NCBI RefSeq assembly: GCF_001043115.1
Contig: NZ_LFME01000017.1
Span: 1 to 64,000 of the forward strand
Direction: 5' to 3'
From: Xanthomonas sp. NCPPB 1128
GTDB taxonomy: Bacteria; Pseudomonadota; Gammaproteobacteria; Xanthomonadales; Xanthomonadaceae
Length of the DNA: 64,000 bases
How positions within the stretch are numbered: the first letter of the stretch is position 1; the number at the start of each line of letters is the position of its first letter. Positions 44,356 through 53,186 of the stretch are shown here, one piece after another. The position numbers and the translations under genes are program-made. The notes below the pieces were generated by a model, which did no database searches, was not told where the DNA came from, and worked only from the letters and a program-made list of their open reading frames with translations.

Positions 44356-45756
44356 ATGCGTCATCTGTTGCTCGCCTGCCTGGGCGTGGCCTTGTGCGGC
44401 CCTGCCGCCGCTGCCTCGCGTTTCGTCGACGATCCCTATCCCAGCACCTACCGCGCGCTGGCGTCGGTGCCGGTGCTGATCGAACACGCCACCGTGCTCA
44501 CCGGCACCGGCGAGCGCCTGGACGACGCCGACGTGCTGCTGCAGGACGGCCGCGTGCAGGCGGTCGGCCGCGCACTGACCGCGCCGGCCAACGCCACCCG
44601 CATCGACGGCCACGGCAAATGGGTCACGCCCGGCATCATCGACGTGCACTCGCACCTGGGCGTGTATCCCAGCCCGGGCGTCAGTGCGCACAGCGACGGC
44701 AACGAGGCGACCGCGCCGGTGACCCCGAACGTGTGGGCCGAGCATTCGATCTGGCCGCAGGATCCGGGCTTCGGCACCGCGCTGGCCGGCGGCGTTACCG
44801 CGCTGCAGGTGCTGCCCGGCTCGGCCAACCTGGTCGGCGGCCGCGGCGTCACCCTGAAGAACGTGCCGGCCACCACCTACCAGGCGATGAAGTTCCCCGG
44901 CGCGCCGTGGGGCCTGAAGATGGCCTGCGGCGAGAATCCCAAGCGGGTGTATGGCGAGAAGGGCGGCCCATCCACGCGCATGGGCAACGTCGCCGGCTAC
45001 CGTGCCGCCTTCATCGACGCCAGCGAATACCTGCGCAAGAACGCGCCGAAGCAGAAGAACCCGCCCAAGCGCCACTGGTGGAGCCGCGGTGCCGGCGACA
45101 ACGACAGCAGCGGCGACAGCGGCGGCAAGCGCGACCTGAAGCTGGACACGCTGGCCGGCGCGATCAACGGCGACATCCGCGTGCACATCCACTGCTACCG
45201 CGCCGACGAAATGACCACCATGCTCGACCTGGCCAAGGAGTTCGGCTTCAAGATCGCCGCCTTCCACCATGGCGTGGAGGCCTACAAGATCGCCGACCGT
45301 CTGGCCCAGGAGAACGTCTGCGGCGCGTTGTGGGCCGACTGGTGGGGCTTCAAGATGGAAGCCTTCGATGGCATCCAGGAGAACATCGCCCTGGTCGATC
45401 GTCCCGCCAACGGCTGCGCGATCGTGCACTCGGACTCGGAGGAAGGCATCCAGCGGCTCAACCAGGAAGCGGCCAAGGCGATGGCCGCTGGCCGCCGCGC
45501 CGGCATGGACATCCCGCCCGAACGCGCGATCCGCTGGCTGACCAGCAATCCGGCCAAGGCGCTGGGCATCGACAAGCAGACCGGCTCGCTGGAGGCGGGC
45601 AAGATGGCCGACGTGGTGCTGTGGAACGGCAACCCCTTCAGCTCCTACGCCCTGGCCGACAAGGTCTACATCGACGGCGCGCAGGTCTACGATCGCGCCG
45701 ACCGCCGCCTGCAACCCACCTCCGATTTCATGCTCGGCCAGGAGGCTGCCCGATGA
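44356..45756 (+). CDS. Secreted metal-dependent amidohydrolase (imidazolonepropionase-like), subunit 1
   Basis: A 466-residue secreted amidohydrolase. A signal peptide (MRHLLLACLGVALCGPAAAA) is followed by the small beta-sandwich and the TIM barrel. Metal-binding HxH is intact (PGIIDVHSHLG, H98 and H100), with VHIHCY, FHHGVEAYK and IVHSDSEEG giving further His/Asp ligands. The substrate is unknown; relatives are periplasmic amidohydrolases, some acting on dipeptides or cyclic amides. It overlaps the next gene by 4 bases (ATGA), so the products are made together. Confidence 0.88.
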   Translation: MRHLLLACLGVALCGPAAAASRFVDDPYPSTYRALASVPVLIEHATVLTGTGERLDDADVLLQDGRVQAVGRALTAPANATRIDGHGKWVTPGIIDVHSHLGVYPSPGVSAHSDGNEATAPVTPNVWAEHSIWPQDPGFGTALAGGVTALQVLPGSANLVGGRGVTLKNVPATTYQAMKFPGAPWGLKMACGENPKRVYGEKGGPSTRMGNVAGYRAAFIDASEYLRKNAPKQKNPPKRHWWSRGAGDNDSSGDSGGKRDLKLDTLAGAINGDIRVHIHCYRADEMTTMLDLAKEFGFKIAAFHHGVEAYKIADRLAQENVCGALWADWWGFKMEAFDGIQENIALVDRPANGCAIVHSDSEEGIQRLNQEAAKAMAAGRRAGMDIPPERAIRWLTSNPAKALGIDKQTGSLEAGKMADVVLWNGNPFSSYALADKVYIDGAQVYDRADRRLQPTSDFMLGQEAAR

Positions 45757-47042
45757 GCCGCGCCATGCCCTCTCCCCATCGCCTGGCGCAGCGCCTGGCG
45801 CTGACCGCCTGCCTGCTGCTCGGCAGTGCGCCCGGCTTCGCCCAGGACGTGCTGATCCGCGGCGCCACCGTGCACACCGCCAGCGCCCGCGGCACCCTCG
45901 CCAATGCCGACGTGCTGGTCCAGGGCGGGGTGATCCGCGCAGTCGGCCCCGGCCTGAGCGCGCCGGCGGGCGTGGCCGTGGTCGAGGCCAAGGGCCGTCC
46001 GCTGACCCCGGCGCTGTTCGGCGGCATCACCGAGATCGGCATCGAGGAGGTGTCCGGTGAGGCCTCCACCGTCGACAGCACCCTGACCCTGCCGCACGAC
46101 CAGCCGATGCGTCCGGAGTTCGACGTGACCCTGGCCTACAACCCCGAATCGGTGCTGATTCCGGTCGCGCGGGTGGAAGGTATCGGCTTCACCGCACTGG
46201 GCGCCAACACCGGCGGCGCCTTCGTCGCCGGCCAGGGCGCGGTGATGCGCCTGGACGGCGGCGCCGACCCGATCGGTCCGCGCGCGCTGTACCTGCACCT
46301 GGGCAGTGATGCGCTGGAGCTGAGCGGCAAGTCGCGCGCGGCGCAGTGGATGCTGCTCGACCAGTTGGTGGCCGAAGCGCGCGGGCGCATGCCCGCCGAT
46401 TCGCCGCATGCACTGCTGACTCCGGCCGGCCGCGCGGTGCTGGCGCGCTACCTCGCCGGCCAGGGCCGCATCGTGGTGACGGTGAACCGTGCGGCCGACA
46501 TCCGCCAGCTGTTGCGCTGGGCGCAACGCGAGAAGGTGCGCATCGCCATCGCCGGCGGCGACGAGGCCTGGAAGCTGGCACCGGAACTGGCAAAGGCGCA
46601 GGTGCCGGTGTTCGTCAATGCGCTGGACGACCTGCCGGCCAGCTTCGACCAGATCGGCGCCACCCTGGAGAACGCCGCGCGCCTCGACGCGGCCGGCGTG
46701 GCGGTGAGCTTCACCCAGGGCGGCGACGGTGCGCACAATGCGCGCAAGCAGCGCCAGCTGGCCGGCAACGCGGTGGCCCACGGGCTGCCGTGGGACGCCG
46801 CCCTGGCCGGCCTGACCCGGATCCCGGCCGAGGCCTTCGGCGTGGGCGACCGCCTGGGCAGCATCGCCCCGGGCAAGCTCGCCGACCTGGTGTTGTGGGA
46901 AGGCGATCCGCTGGACGTGGCGCATTACGCCGAGCAGGTCTGGCTGGGCGGCCGCGCCATCCCGATGCGCTCGCGGCAGACCGAACTGCGCGACCGCTAC
47001 ATGCAGCAGAACGGCGTGCTGCCGAAGGCCTACACCCACTAG
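45753..47042 (+). CDS. Amidohydrolase-like protein lacking the metal-binding HxH, subunit 2
   Basis: A 429-residue secreted protein (signal peptide MSRAMPSPHRLAQRLALTAC.. to about 31). Overall it aligns with the amidohydrolase fold (DVLIRGATVHTASARGTLAN; FGVGDRLGSIAPGKLADLVLWEGDPL). Where the family has the HxH motif it reads LTPALFGGITEIGIEE, so the metal site of the barrel is missing. It begins inside the stop of the intact paralogue. It may be a non-catalytic partner or act on a different chemistry. Confidence 0.85.
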   Translation: MSRAMPSPHRLAQRLALTACLLLGSAPGFAQDVLIRGATVHTASARGTLANADVLVQGGVIRAVGPGLSAPAGVAVVEAKGRPLTPALFGGITEIGIEEVSGEASTVDSTLTLPHDQPMRPEFDVTLAYNPESVLIPVARVEGIGFTALGANTGGAFVAGQGAVMRLDGGADPIGPRALYLHLGSDALELSGKSRAAQWMLLDQLVAEARGRMPADSPHALLTPAGRAVLARYLAGQGRIVVTVNRAADIRQLLRWAQREKVRIAIAGGDEAWKLAPELAKAQVPVFVNALDDLPASFDQIGATLENAARLDAAGVAVSFTQGGDGAHNARKQRQLAGNAVAHGLPWDAALAGLTRIPAEAFGVGDRLGSIAPGKLADLVLWEGDPLDVAHYAEQVWLGGRAIPMRSRQTELRDRYMQQNGVLPKAYTH

Positions 47043-47062
47043 CCTCGCCGAGAACGCGGCGG

Positions 47063-47084
47063 CGGCGGCGTGCAGACGCCGCCG
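47063..47084 (+). terminator. Hairpin after the amidohydrolase pair (no U-tract)
   Basis: CGGCGGCGT, loop GCAG, ACGCCGCCG, 20 bases past the stop codon. Lacks a T-run. Confidence 0.5.
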
Positions 47085-47214
47085 TCCCGCTGGCGCCTTC
47101 GCCGCGCTCAGCCACCCGCGGCTGAGCGCCGCCCGACCGACGCGCGCCGGCGACATCCGGCACCGCGCCGACGCGCAGTAGGCTGTGCGCCTTCTTGCCC
47201 TTGCGCGCGCCGCT

Positions 47215-48819
47215 ATGTCCCGCCTGCCCTGCCTGCTGTTGTGCCTGTTCGCGCTGACCAGCACAGCGCCCGCATGCGCCGACGCCGGCCGTTTCGGCGT
47301 CGCCAGGATCGGCGAGCGCTTCGTCGTCGACAGCGGCGCCGATCTGCAGTTCAGCGTGGACACGCGCACGGGCGACGTGGTCTCCATGCGCTACCACGGC
47401 ATCGAACTGCAGAGCCCGGAGCCCAAGCACACGCAGATCGCCTCGGGCCTGGGCAGCGCCCACGTCGACGCGCGCACCGTCGGCGACACCATCGTGGTCT
47501 CGGCCAGCGCCGGCGACCTGGTGCAGTACTACATGGCGCGCAAGGGCCGCGACGCGCTCTACCTGGCCACCTATGCGCCGACCCTGCTGCCGGTCGGCGA
47601 ACTGCGCTTCATCGCCCGGCTCGACGCAGCGAAGCTGCCCGATGCCGAACGCGAGCCGGACTCCAACGTCGGCACCGCGATCGAGGGCAAGGACGTGTTC
47701 CTGCTGCCGGACGGTCGCACCAGCTCCAAGTTCTACTCGGCGCGGCGCGCGATCGACGACACCGTGCATGGCGTGCGCGGACCCGGCATCGCCGTGCGGA
47801 TGTGGATGGGCGATCGCGAACACAGCGCGGGCGGGCCGTTCTTCAAGGACATCGCCACGCAGACGACCGCGCGCACCCACGAGCTGTACGACTACATGTT
47901 TTCCAACCACACCCAGACCGAACCCTACCGCGGCGGCCTGCACGGCGTGTACGTGCTGCAGTTCAGCCGCGGCGGTACGGAAGCGCAGGTGCCGCCGGAC
48001 CTGCGCTTCGTCGACGCCTCGCTGGGACTGCAGGGCTTCCTGGGCGCAGCGGAGCGCGGCGCGGTGGCCGGCCAGGTCTTCGGCATCACGACGGGGCAGC
48101 CGGCGGTGGTTGCCCTGCGCAACGCGCAGGCGCAGTACTGGGCCCGGGCCGACGCAGACGGTCACTTCCGCATCGCCGGCATCCGCCCCGGCGCGTACCG
48201 CATCGCGCTGTACCAGAACGAGCTGGAGGTGGCCCACGACACCGTGCAGATCGCAGCCGCGGCCACCGCCGAGGCCGACCTGCACGCGGTCCCGCTGCCT
48301 GGCCAGGTGATCTGGCAGATCGGCGATCCCGATGGCACGCCTTCCGGCTTCCGCAACGCCGCGCGGCTGGCGAGCGCGCATCCCTCCGACCGGCGCATGG
48401 CGCCATGGGGGCCGCTGACCTATCGCGTGGGCCACGACTACCTCGACGCATTCCCGGCGGCGCAATGGCGCGGCGTCAACACGCCCACGCGCATCGCCTT
48501 CGTGCTCGCGCCGGAGCAGGTCCACGCCTACCGCCTGCGGCTGTTCGTCACCCTGACCCAGGCCGGTGGCCGCCCGCAGCTGCGGGTGAACGAGCGCTGG
48601 AGCGGGCCGGTGCCGCCGCGCCCGGAGCAGCCGGACAGCCGCGGCATCACCCGCGGCACCTATCGCGGCAACAACACGGCATATCTGGTCGACATTCCCG
48701 CCAGTGCGCTGCAGGCCGGCCTCAACACGCTGGACATCGACGTGGCCTCGGGTTCGCCGGACAACGGTTTCCTCGGCCCGGCCATCGTCTTCGACAGCGT
48801 GCAACTGCTCGCGCCGTGA
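47215..48819 (+). CDS. Secreted rhamnogalacturonan lyase-type protein (polysaccharide lyase family 4)
   Basis: A 534-residue secreted enzyme of the PL4/RhiE type, which cleaves the rhamnose-galacturonate backbone of pectin rhamnogalacturonan I by beta-elimination. The signal peptide spans about 1-23. The N-terminal beta-sandwich domain carries GRTSSKFYSARRAIDD and FSNHTQTEPYRGGLHGVY; the middle fibronectin-like domain is VVALRNAQAQYWARADADGHF..; the C-terminal carbohydrate-binding-like domain ends GFLGPAIVFDSVQLL. ATG 47215 is chosen over GTG 47185 because it starts the signal peptide. A plausible plant wall-degrading factor. Confidence 0.87.
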   Translation: MSRLPCLLLCLFALTSTAPACADAGRFGVARIGERFVVDSGADLQFSVDTRTGDVVSMRYHGIELQSPEPKHTQIASGLGSAHVDARTVGDTIVVSASAGDLVQYYMARKGRDALYLATYAPTLLPVGELRFIARLDAAKLPDAEREPDSNVGTAIEGKDVFLLPDGRTSSKFYSARRAIDDTVHGVRGPGIAVRMWMGDREHSAGGPFFKDIATQTTARTHELYDYMFSNHTQTEPYRGGLHGVYVLQFSRGGTEAQVPPDLRFVDASLGLQGFLGAAERGAVAGQVFGITTGQPAVVALRNAQAQYWARADADGHFRIAGIRPGAYRIALYQNELEVAHDTVQIAAAATAEADLHAVPLPGQVIWQIGDPDGTPSGFRNAARLASAHPSDRRMAPWGPLTYRVGHDYLDAFPAAQWRGVNTPTRIAFVLAPEQVHAYRLRLFVTLTQAGGRPQLRVNERWSGPVPPRPEQPDSRGITRGTYRGNNTAYLVDIPASALQAGLNTLDIDVASGSPDNGFLGPAIVFDSVQLLAP

Positions 48820-49026
48820 GGCGGCACCGTGGGGTGCTGGAGAGGTGCCGCTTGCCTGCGCACGCTGGCACCAGGCTGGACGCGCCGGCAACGATGCCGA
48901 GGACGTGCGCCACAGCGTGCAGCCTGGCGATTCCGATGCATTCCTGCCGAGCGCCCGTGCCGCCTGGAAAAATGCGGCACGGTGCACGGCGCCGCCGCCC
49001 TGAGCCCGGCGGTGCCCGCGGCGGCT

Positions 49027-49860
49027 TCAGTTGGCGCCGATGTTGGCCTGGATCCAGGCCCAGCCGTTGCCGCGCACCACCTCGAAGCCGGCCTCGACCA
49101 CGTGCAGGTACATCGCGTTGCTGAAGCGTCCGTCCTGTGCGCGGTGGGTGTGCAGCCAGCTCAGGAACGGCTTGATGTCGATGTTGAGAGTGCCGTTGCT
49201 CGGCAGGGTCGGCTGGCCGGCGGTGTTGTGCGGGATGAAGGTGTAGACGTAGTAGCCGGCGGCGCTGTTCATGCCTTCCCACAGATCGAAGGTGTAGCCG
49301 CCGGCGCTGATGACGTTGCTGGCGGTGAGCGTGCCGATCGGATACGAATTGTGGCCGCCCCAGATCATCACTTCGGCCTGCGGGATCGCGCTGGACGACA
49401 CCGTGTTGTCCCAGCGGAAGAACAGGTCGTAGGCGAAGTCGCCGGCCAGGTTGCTGCCGCCGGACGAGTAGGCGAAGGTCGCCGGCAATGACCGCAGGGC
49501 CGAGACCTGTCGCGGGAAGGTGCGGTCGGAGGTCGGATTGAAGCCGTAGTGCGAGCCGCGCAGGATCGCCGGATAGCCGTACAGGCTGGCGTTGGGGAAA
49601 TTAAAGGTCACGGTCATGCTCGGCGTGCTGCCGCTGTGGAAGGTGCCCTGGATGACGTTGTTGGGGTCGTTGAAGTTGTTCACCCAGGCGTACTGGTTGC
49701 CGTACACCTGGTAGGGACCGGCCAGCGCCAGCGGCGCCACGGCGAACAGGGCCATGGCGAACAGCGCACGCAGGGACCGCGCCCATCCGCGCGGCGACCT
49801 GACGACGGTGGCGGGAAGGCGCGGCGAAGCGGCGGCGGAAACGGGAGCGGAAGCGTGCAT
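49027..49860 (-). CDS. Secreted glycoside hydrolase family 12 (endoglucanase/xyloglucanase)
   Basis: A 277-residue secreted GH12 enzyme. A long n-region and hydrophobic core form the signal peptide (cleavage near A47). The family nucleophile E163 is in AEVMIWGGHNSYPIG and the acid/base E260 in EAGFEVVRGNGWAW; NLAGDFAYDLFFRW is also typical. GH12 enzymes cleave cellulose, beta-glucan or xyloglucan. ATG 49860 follows AGGAGA. It converges with the PL4 lyase, so two plant-wall enzymes are neighbours. A xylo- versus gluco-preference is not readable. Confidence 0.88.
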   Translation of the reverse strand: MHASAPVSAAASPRLPATVVRSPRGWARSLRALFAMALFAVAPLALAGPYQVYGNQYAWVNNFNDPNNVIQGTFHSGSTPSMTVTFNFPNASLYGYPAILRGSHYGFNPTSDRTFPRQVSALRSLPATFAYSSGGSNLAGDFAYDLFFRWDNTVSSSAIPQAEVMIWGGHNSYPIGTLTASNVISAGGYTFDLWEGMNSAAGYYVYTFIPHNTAGQPTLPSNGTLNIDIKPFLSWLHTHRAQDGRFSNAMYLHVVEAGFEVVRGNGWAWIQANIGAN

Positions 49861-50174
49861 GTCGGTCTCTCCTGAGCGTGCAGGGACAGCGAAGCTGCTG
49901 CCGCGGCGGACGCTAGCAAGGCGTGCGTGCCGCGAGCTATGACAAGACGCGCGCCCGCCATGCGTCAGCGCAATAGCGCTACCGCGATCCAGGCCGCGGC
50001 CGCGCGGTGCTTCACAGATATCGAGAGCCGGCGAGATTTTCGCCACGGCATCGTCTACGCAGCGCGGTCGGCGCCACGCCCAAGCCGCACCCACATCCCG
50101 CACTGCACCATGCGCAGCGAGTCGCAGTGGGCACGACGTCGCGATAAGCTGATGGGTCATTGCGGAGAAGCACG
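49861..50174. promoter_or_regulatory. Divergent region GH12 / isomerase (314 bp)
   Basis: Holds the promoters of two divergent genes. A TGTGA half-site (reverse strand, near 50012) is the only hint of a Clp/CRP-type site; the partner half is not conserved, and no PIP-box (TTCG-N16-TTCG) was found. Confidence 0.35.
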
Positions 50175-50804
50175 ATGACGTTGCGCTGGTACTTCGATTT
50201 CATCTCGCCGTTTTCCTATCTGCACTGGCAGCAGGTGAAAACGCTTCCGGAGTTCGCCCGGATCCAGCCGGTGCCGATCGTGTTCGGCGCGGTGCTGGCG
50301 CAGCTGCAGGCGCGCGGGCCGGCCGAGGTGCCGCACAAGCGCGAATTCACCTATCGCTTCGTGCAGTGGCAGGCGCAGCAGCAGGGCGTGCCGCTGCGCT
50401 TCCCGCCAGCGCACCCGTTCAACCCGCTGACCGCGCTGCGCCTGTGCATCGCCGCCGGCACCACGCCACAGGCCATCGACGCGATCTTCGACTGGCTGTG
50501 GCGCGATGGCCACGCTGGCGACGACGCCGCGGCGCTGACGCCGGTCGGCCAGGCGCTGGGCATCGCCGACGTGTCCACGGCCACCGCCGAGGCCCAGGTC
50601 AAGGCGCAACTGCGCACCAACACCGAGCAGGCGCTGGCCGCCGGCGTGTTCGGCGTGCCGACCCTGCAGATCGACGACACCCTGCTGTGGGGCAACGACG
50701 CGCACCCGCTGATGCGCGCGGTGCTGGCCGACCCGCAGCTGCTGCAGCGCGGCGAGATGGCGCGCCTGGGCACCCTGCCGGCCGCGGTACAGCGCAACGC
50801 CTGA
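50175..50804 (+). CDS. DsbA-family 2-hydroxychromene-2-carboxylate isomerase-like protein
   Basis: A 209-residue thioredoxin-fold protein of the DsbA/NahD group. The N-terminus WYFDFISPFSYLHWQQ replaces the CxxC with SPFSYL, as in glutathione-dependent 2-hydroxychromene-2-carboxylate isomerases. The C-terminal AGVFGVPTLQIDDTLLWGND is the family cis-Pro region. No aromatic degradation genes are adjacent, so the true substrate is probably different. DegV follows 47 bases downstream. ATG 50175 (MTLRWYFDF). Confidence 0.86.
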   Translation: MTLRWYFDFISPFSYLHWQQVKTLPEFARIQPVPIVFGAVLAQLQARGPAEVPHKREFTYRFVQWQAQQQGVPLRFPPAHPFNPLTALRLCIAAGTTPQAIDAIFDWLWRDGHAGDDAAALTPVGQALGIADVSTATAEAQVKAQLRTNTEQALAAGVFGVPTLQIDDTLLWGNDAHPLMRAVLADPQLLQRGEMARLGTLPAAVQRNA

Positions 50805-50851
50805 GCGGCCGCCATGTTCATCGACATTTCCCCGTACTGGAGCTTCAGCGG

Positions 50852-51793
50852 ATGCGCATCGGCATCGTCATAGATTCCGCCTGCGATCTGCCGCAGGACT
50901 ACATCGCCCAACACGACCTGGTGGTCCTGCCGATCAGTGTGCGCCTGGGCGACACCGTGCTGGCCGATCGCCGCGACCAGGAGGCGACCCTGGAGTTCCT
51001 GCAGACGCAGATCAGCGCGCACGGTGCCGAGGCCGAGACCATTCCCTACAGCGTGGCGCAGATCCGCGAGCTGTTCCTGGGCCGGCTGGTCATCGACTAC
51101 GACCACGTGTTCTGCCTGACCATCACCAAGACCCGCAGTCCGATCCACGCGCATGCGCAGCAGGCCGGCTTCGCCATCCTCAACGACTACAAGCCGATCC
51201 GTCAGGCCGCCGGCCACGCCTCGCCGTTCGCGCTGCGGGTGATCGACACCCAGAACCTGTTCGCCGCACAGGCGGTGGTGGCGGCCGAGGCGGTGCGCTT
51301 GCGCGCCAGCGATGCCGGTGTGCAGGCCATCCGCGAACGGCTGGAGACGCTGGCCGAGCACACCCATGGCTACATGATCGCGCGCGACCTGTACTACCTG
51401 CGCAGCCGCGCGCGCAGCAAGGGCGACCGCAGCGTCGGCCTGCTCAGCGCCGCGCTCGGCTCGGCCCTGGACATCAAGCCGGTGCTGCACTGCCACCGCG
51501 GCGAGACCGCACCGGTGGCCAAGCTCAAGGGCTTCGACCACGCCGTGCAGACGCTGTTCGGTCTGGCTGCCAAACGCGTAGCCGCCGGGCTGATGACGCC
51601 CACGCTGTGCCTGAGCTATGGCGGCGAGTTGGCAGAGCTGCGCGCCCTGCCCGGCTACGCGGCGCTGCGCCAGGCCTGTGACAGCCACGGCGTGGAGGTG
51701 CTGGAAAGCGTGATGAGCCTGACCGGCATGGTCAACGTCGGCAAGGGCGCGCTGGTGCTGGGCTTCGCTGGCGAGGCGCTGCGCTTCGGCTGA
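50852..51793 (+). CDS. DegV family fatty-acid-binding protein
   Basis: A 313-residue two-domain cytoplasmic protein. DegV proteins hold a fatty acid between the domains and can serve as the fatty-acid-kinase FakB partner. Seen: GIVIDSACDLPQDYI near the start, YSVAQIRELF, the central ITKTRSPIHAHAQQAG and a C-terminal GLLSAALGSALDIKPVLHC. No fakA-like kinase gene is in the window. ATG 50852 follows AGCGG, a weak site, and is 47 bases after the isomerase. Confidence 0.88.
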   Translation: MRIGIVIDSACDLPQDYIAQHDLVVLPISVRLGDTVLADRRDQEATLEFLQTQISAHGAEAETIPYSVAQIRELFLGRLVIDYDHVFCLTITKTRSPIHAHAQQAGFAILNDYKPIRQAAGHASPFALRVIDTQNLFAAQAVVAAEAVRLRASDAGVQAIRERLETLAEHTHGYMIARDLYYLRSRARSKGDRSVGLLSAALGSALDIKPVLHCHRGETAPVAKLKGFDHAVQTLFGLAAKRVAAGLMTPTLCLSYGGELAELRALPGYAALRQACDSHGVEVLESVMSLTGMVNVGKGALVLGFAGEALRFG

Positions 51794-51868
51794 TCGCCCG
51801 CTGGTCGCGTCGACGGCCGGTCACCGCCGGCTCTGCTAGGCTGCGCCGCTTCGTACCGCCCACAAGAG

Positions 51869-52213
51869 ATGCCCATGGCCGTCACCTACTCGATCAGCCT
51901 GCCCGATCCCGCCCGTGCCCGCGGCAGCCAGCCGTCGCTGAGCTTCACCGCGCACGGCGCCGACGCCTTCGCCGAACAGCTGCAGGCCGCCCTGAGCGAC
52001 CCTGCCTGGTTCGAGCGCTGGCGCGCGATGCAGCCGGAGCCGGACGAGGTGGATCCGGCCCTGGGCGTGACCGATCCGGCGGCACGGGTGACCGGCCGCC
52101 AGGACGATCTGCGCATCGACCTGTCCGCCACCACCAGCATCCCCGGCGACATCCTCAAGCAGCGCCTGCGCCTGCTCGCCGGCAGCGGCTGGGAACTGCG
52201 CGACGTGCGCTGA
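51869..52213 (+). CDS. Small hypothetical protein
   Basis: A 114-residue soluble protein, acidic, without signal peptide or membrane segment. The N-terminal half suggests beta strands (VTYSISLPDPARARGSQPSL) and the C-terminal half a helix (GDILKQRLRLLAGSGWELRDVR). I do not recognise a family. ATG 51869 has AAGAG upstream; ATG 51875 is also possible. It is 75 bases downstream of degV on the same strand. Confidence 0.65.
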   Translation: MPMAVTYSISLPDPARARGSQPSLSFTAHGADAFAEQLQAALSDPAWFERWRAMQPEPDEVDPALGVTDPAARVTGRQDDLRIDLSATTSIPGDILKQRLRLLAGSGWELRDVR

Positions 52214-52274
52214 GCCGAGCGCCCCAGGCCACTGCACTGCGGTGGCCCACGCGCCCAAGCGGAGCCGTGCCACG

Positions 52275-53186
52275 CTACGACGCGGCAACCGCCCGGCGCG
52301 GCCAGGACCATCGCAGATTGACCGCCAGCGTGCCCAGCACGATCAACGCCAGGCCCAGCCACTGCACCGGCACCAGCCGGTGGCCGTACAACAGGTAGTC
52401 CAGCAGCAGCGTCACCAGCGGGTAGACGAAGGCGACCACCGCGATCGCCGCCACGTGCAGATGCCGGTAGGCGCTGTAGAACAGCACGTACACCACGCCG
52501 CTGTGGATCACCCCCAGGCCGACCAGCCAGAACCAGTGGCGGCCGGGATGCAGCGCGGCGATGCTGGAGAAGCCGGCCAGCATCGCCGCACCGACCCAGC
52601 ACTGCACCGTCACCACCGCCAGCGGCCGCTCGCGGCTGATCCGCCGCGACATCAGCAACGACGCGCCGCACAGCAACGCGCCAAGCAGCGTCAATGCGAT
52701 CCCGCCCAGATAGCCGCGGTCGGCGCTGGACCACAGCCGCAGCGGATCGGCCGAACAGGCCACGCCGACGAAGGCCAGCAGCGTCCAGCCCAGGTCGGAA
52801 CGGCGGCTGCGCTCGCCCTGCAGCAACGCCGCCAGGATCAGCATGACGAACGGGAACACGTGGTAGACCATGGTCGCCACGCCGATCGACGAGCGTGCCA
52901 TGCCGGCGAACAGCGCCACCCAATTGAGTACCAGGAGCACGCCGCTGAGCGCGGCATCGCGCAACAACGCGCGCTCGCGCCACAGGCCGCGCAACTGCCC
53001 GCCGAGCAGGCCACAGACGGTCAGGAACAGCGCGCCGAACAGGCAGCGGTAGAACACCGCGGTCACCGGATCCTGGCCGCTCTCGTGCACGAACACGCCG
53101 ACCGAGCCGATCAACACCTCGGCCAGCAGCAGCTGCCACAGCGCGCGCCGTGACGCACCCGCAGGCGCGGCCTGCACCGCGCTCAT
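52275..53186 (-). CDS. DMT-superfamily EamA transporter
   Basis: A 303-residue inner-membrane protein with about ten transmembrane helices arranged as two EamA repeats (LLLAEVLIGSVGVFVHES... and VTVQCWVGAAMLAGFSS...). The family exports amino acids or small metabolites. ATG 53186 overlaps the stop of the phzF-like gene by 4 bases (ATGA); a longer N-terminal extension is low-complexity. With PhzF and the divergent MocR regulator it looks like a small export-and-modify module. Confidence 0.88.
   Translation of the reverse strand: MSAVQAAPAGASRRALWQLLLAEVLIGSVGVFVHESGQDPVTAVFYRCLFGALFLTVCGLLGGQLRGLWRERALLRDAALSGVLLVLNWVALFAGMARSSIGVATMVYHVFPFVMLILAALLQGERSRRSDLGWTLLAFVGVACSADPLRLWSSADRGYLGGIALTLLGALLCGASLLMSRRISRERPLAVVTVQCWVGAAMLAGFSSIAALHPGRHWFWLVGLGVIHSGVVYVLFYSAYRHLHVAAIAVVAFVYPLVTLLLDYLLYGHRLVPVQWLGLALIVLGTLAVNLRWSWPRRAVAAS

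Noticed and set aside
49861-50174. HrpX PIP-box or Clp site upstream of the GH12 gene
   Set aside because: Only single half-sites were seen (one TTCGC, one TGTGA); the paired half is missing.
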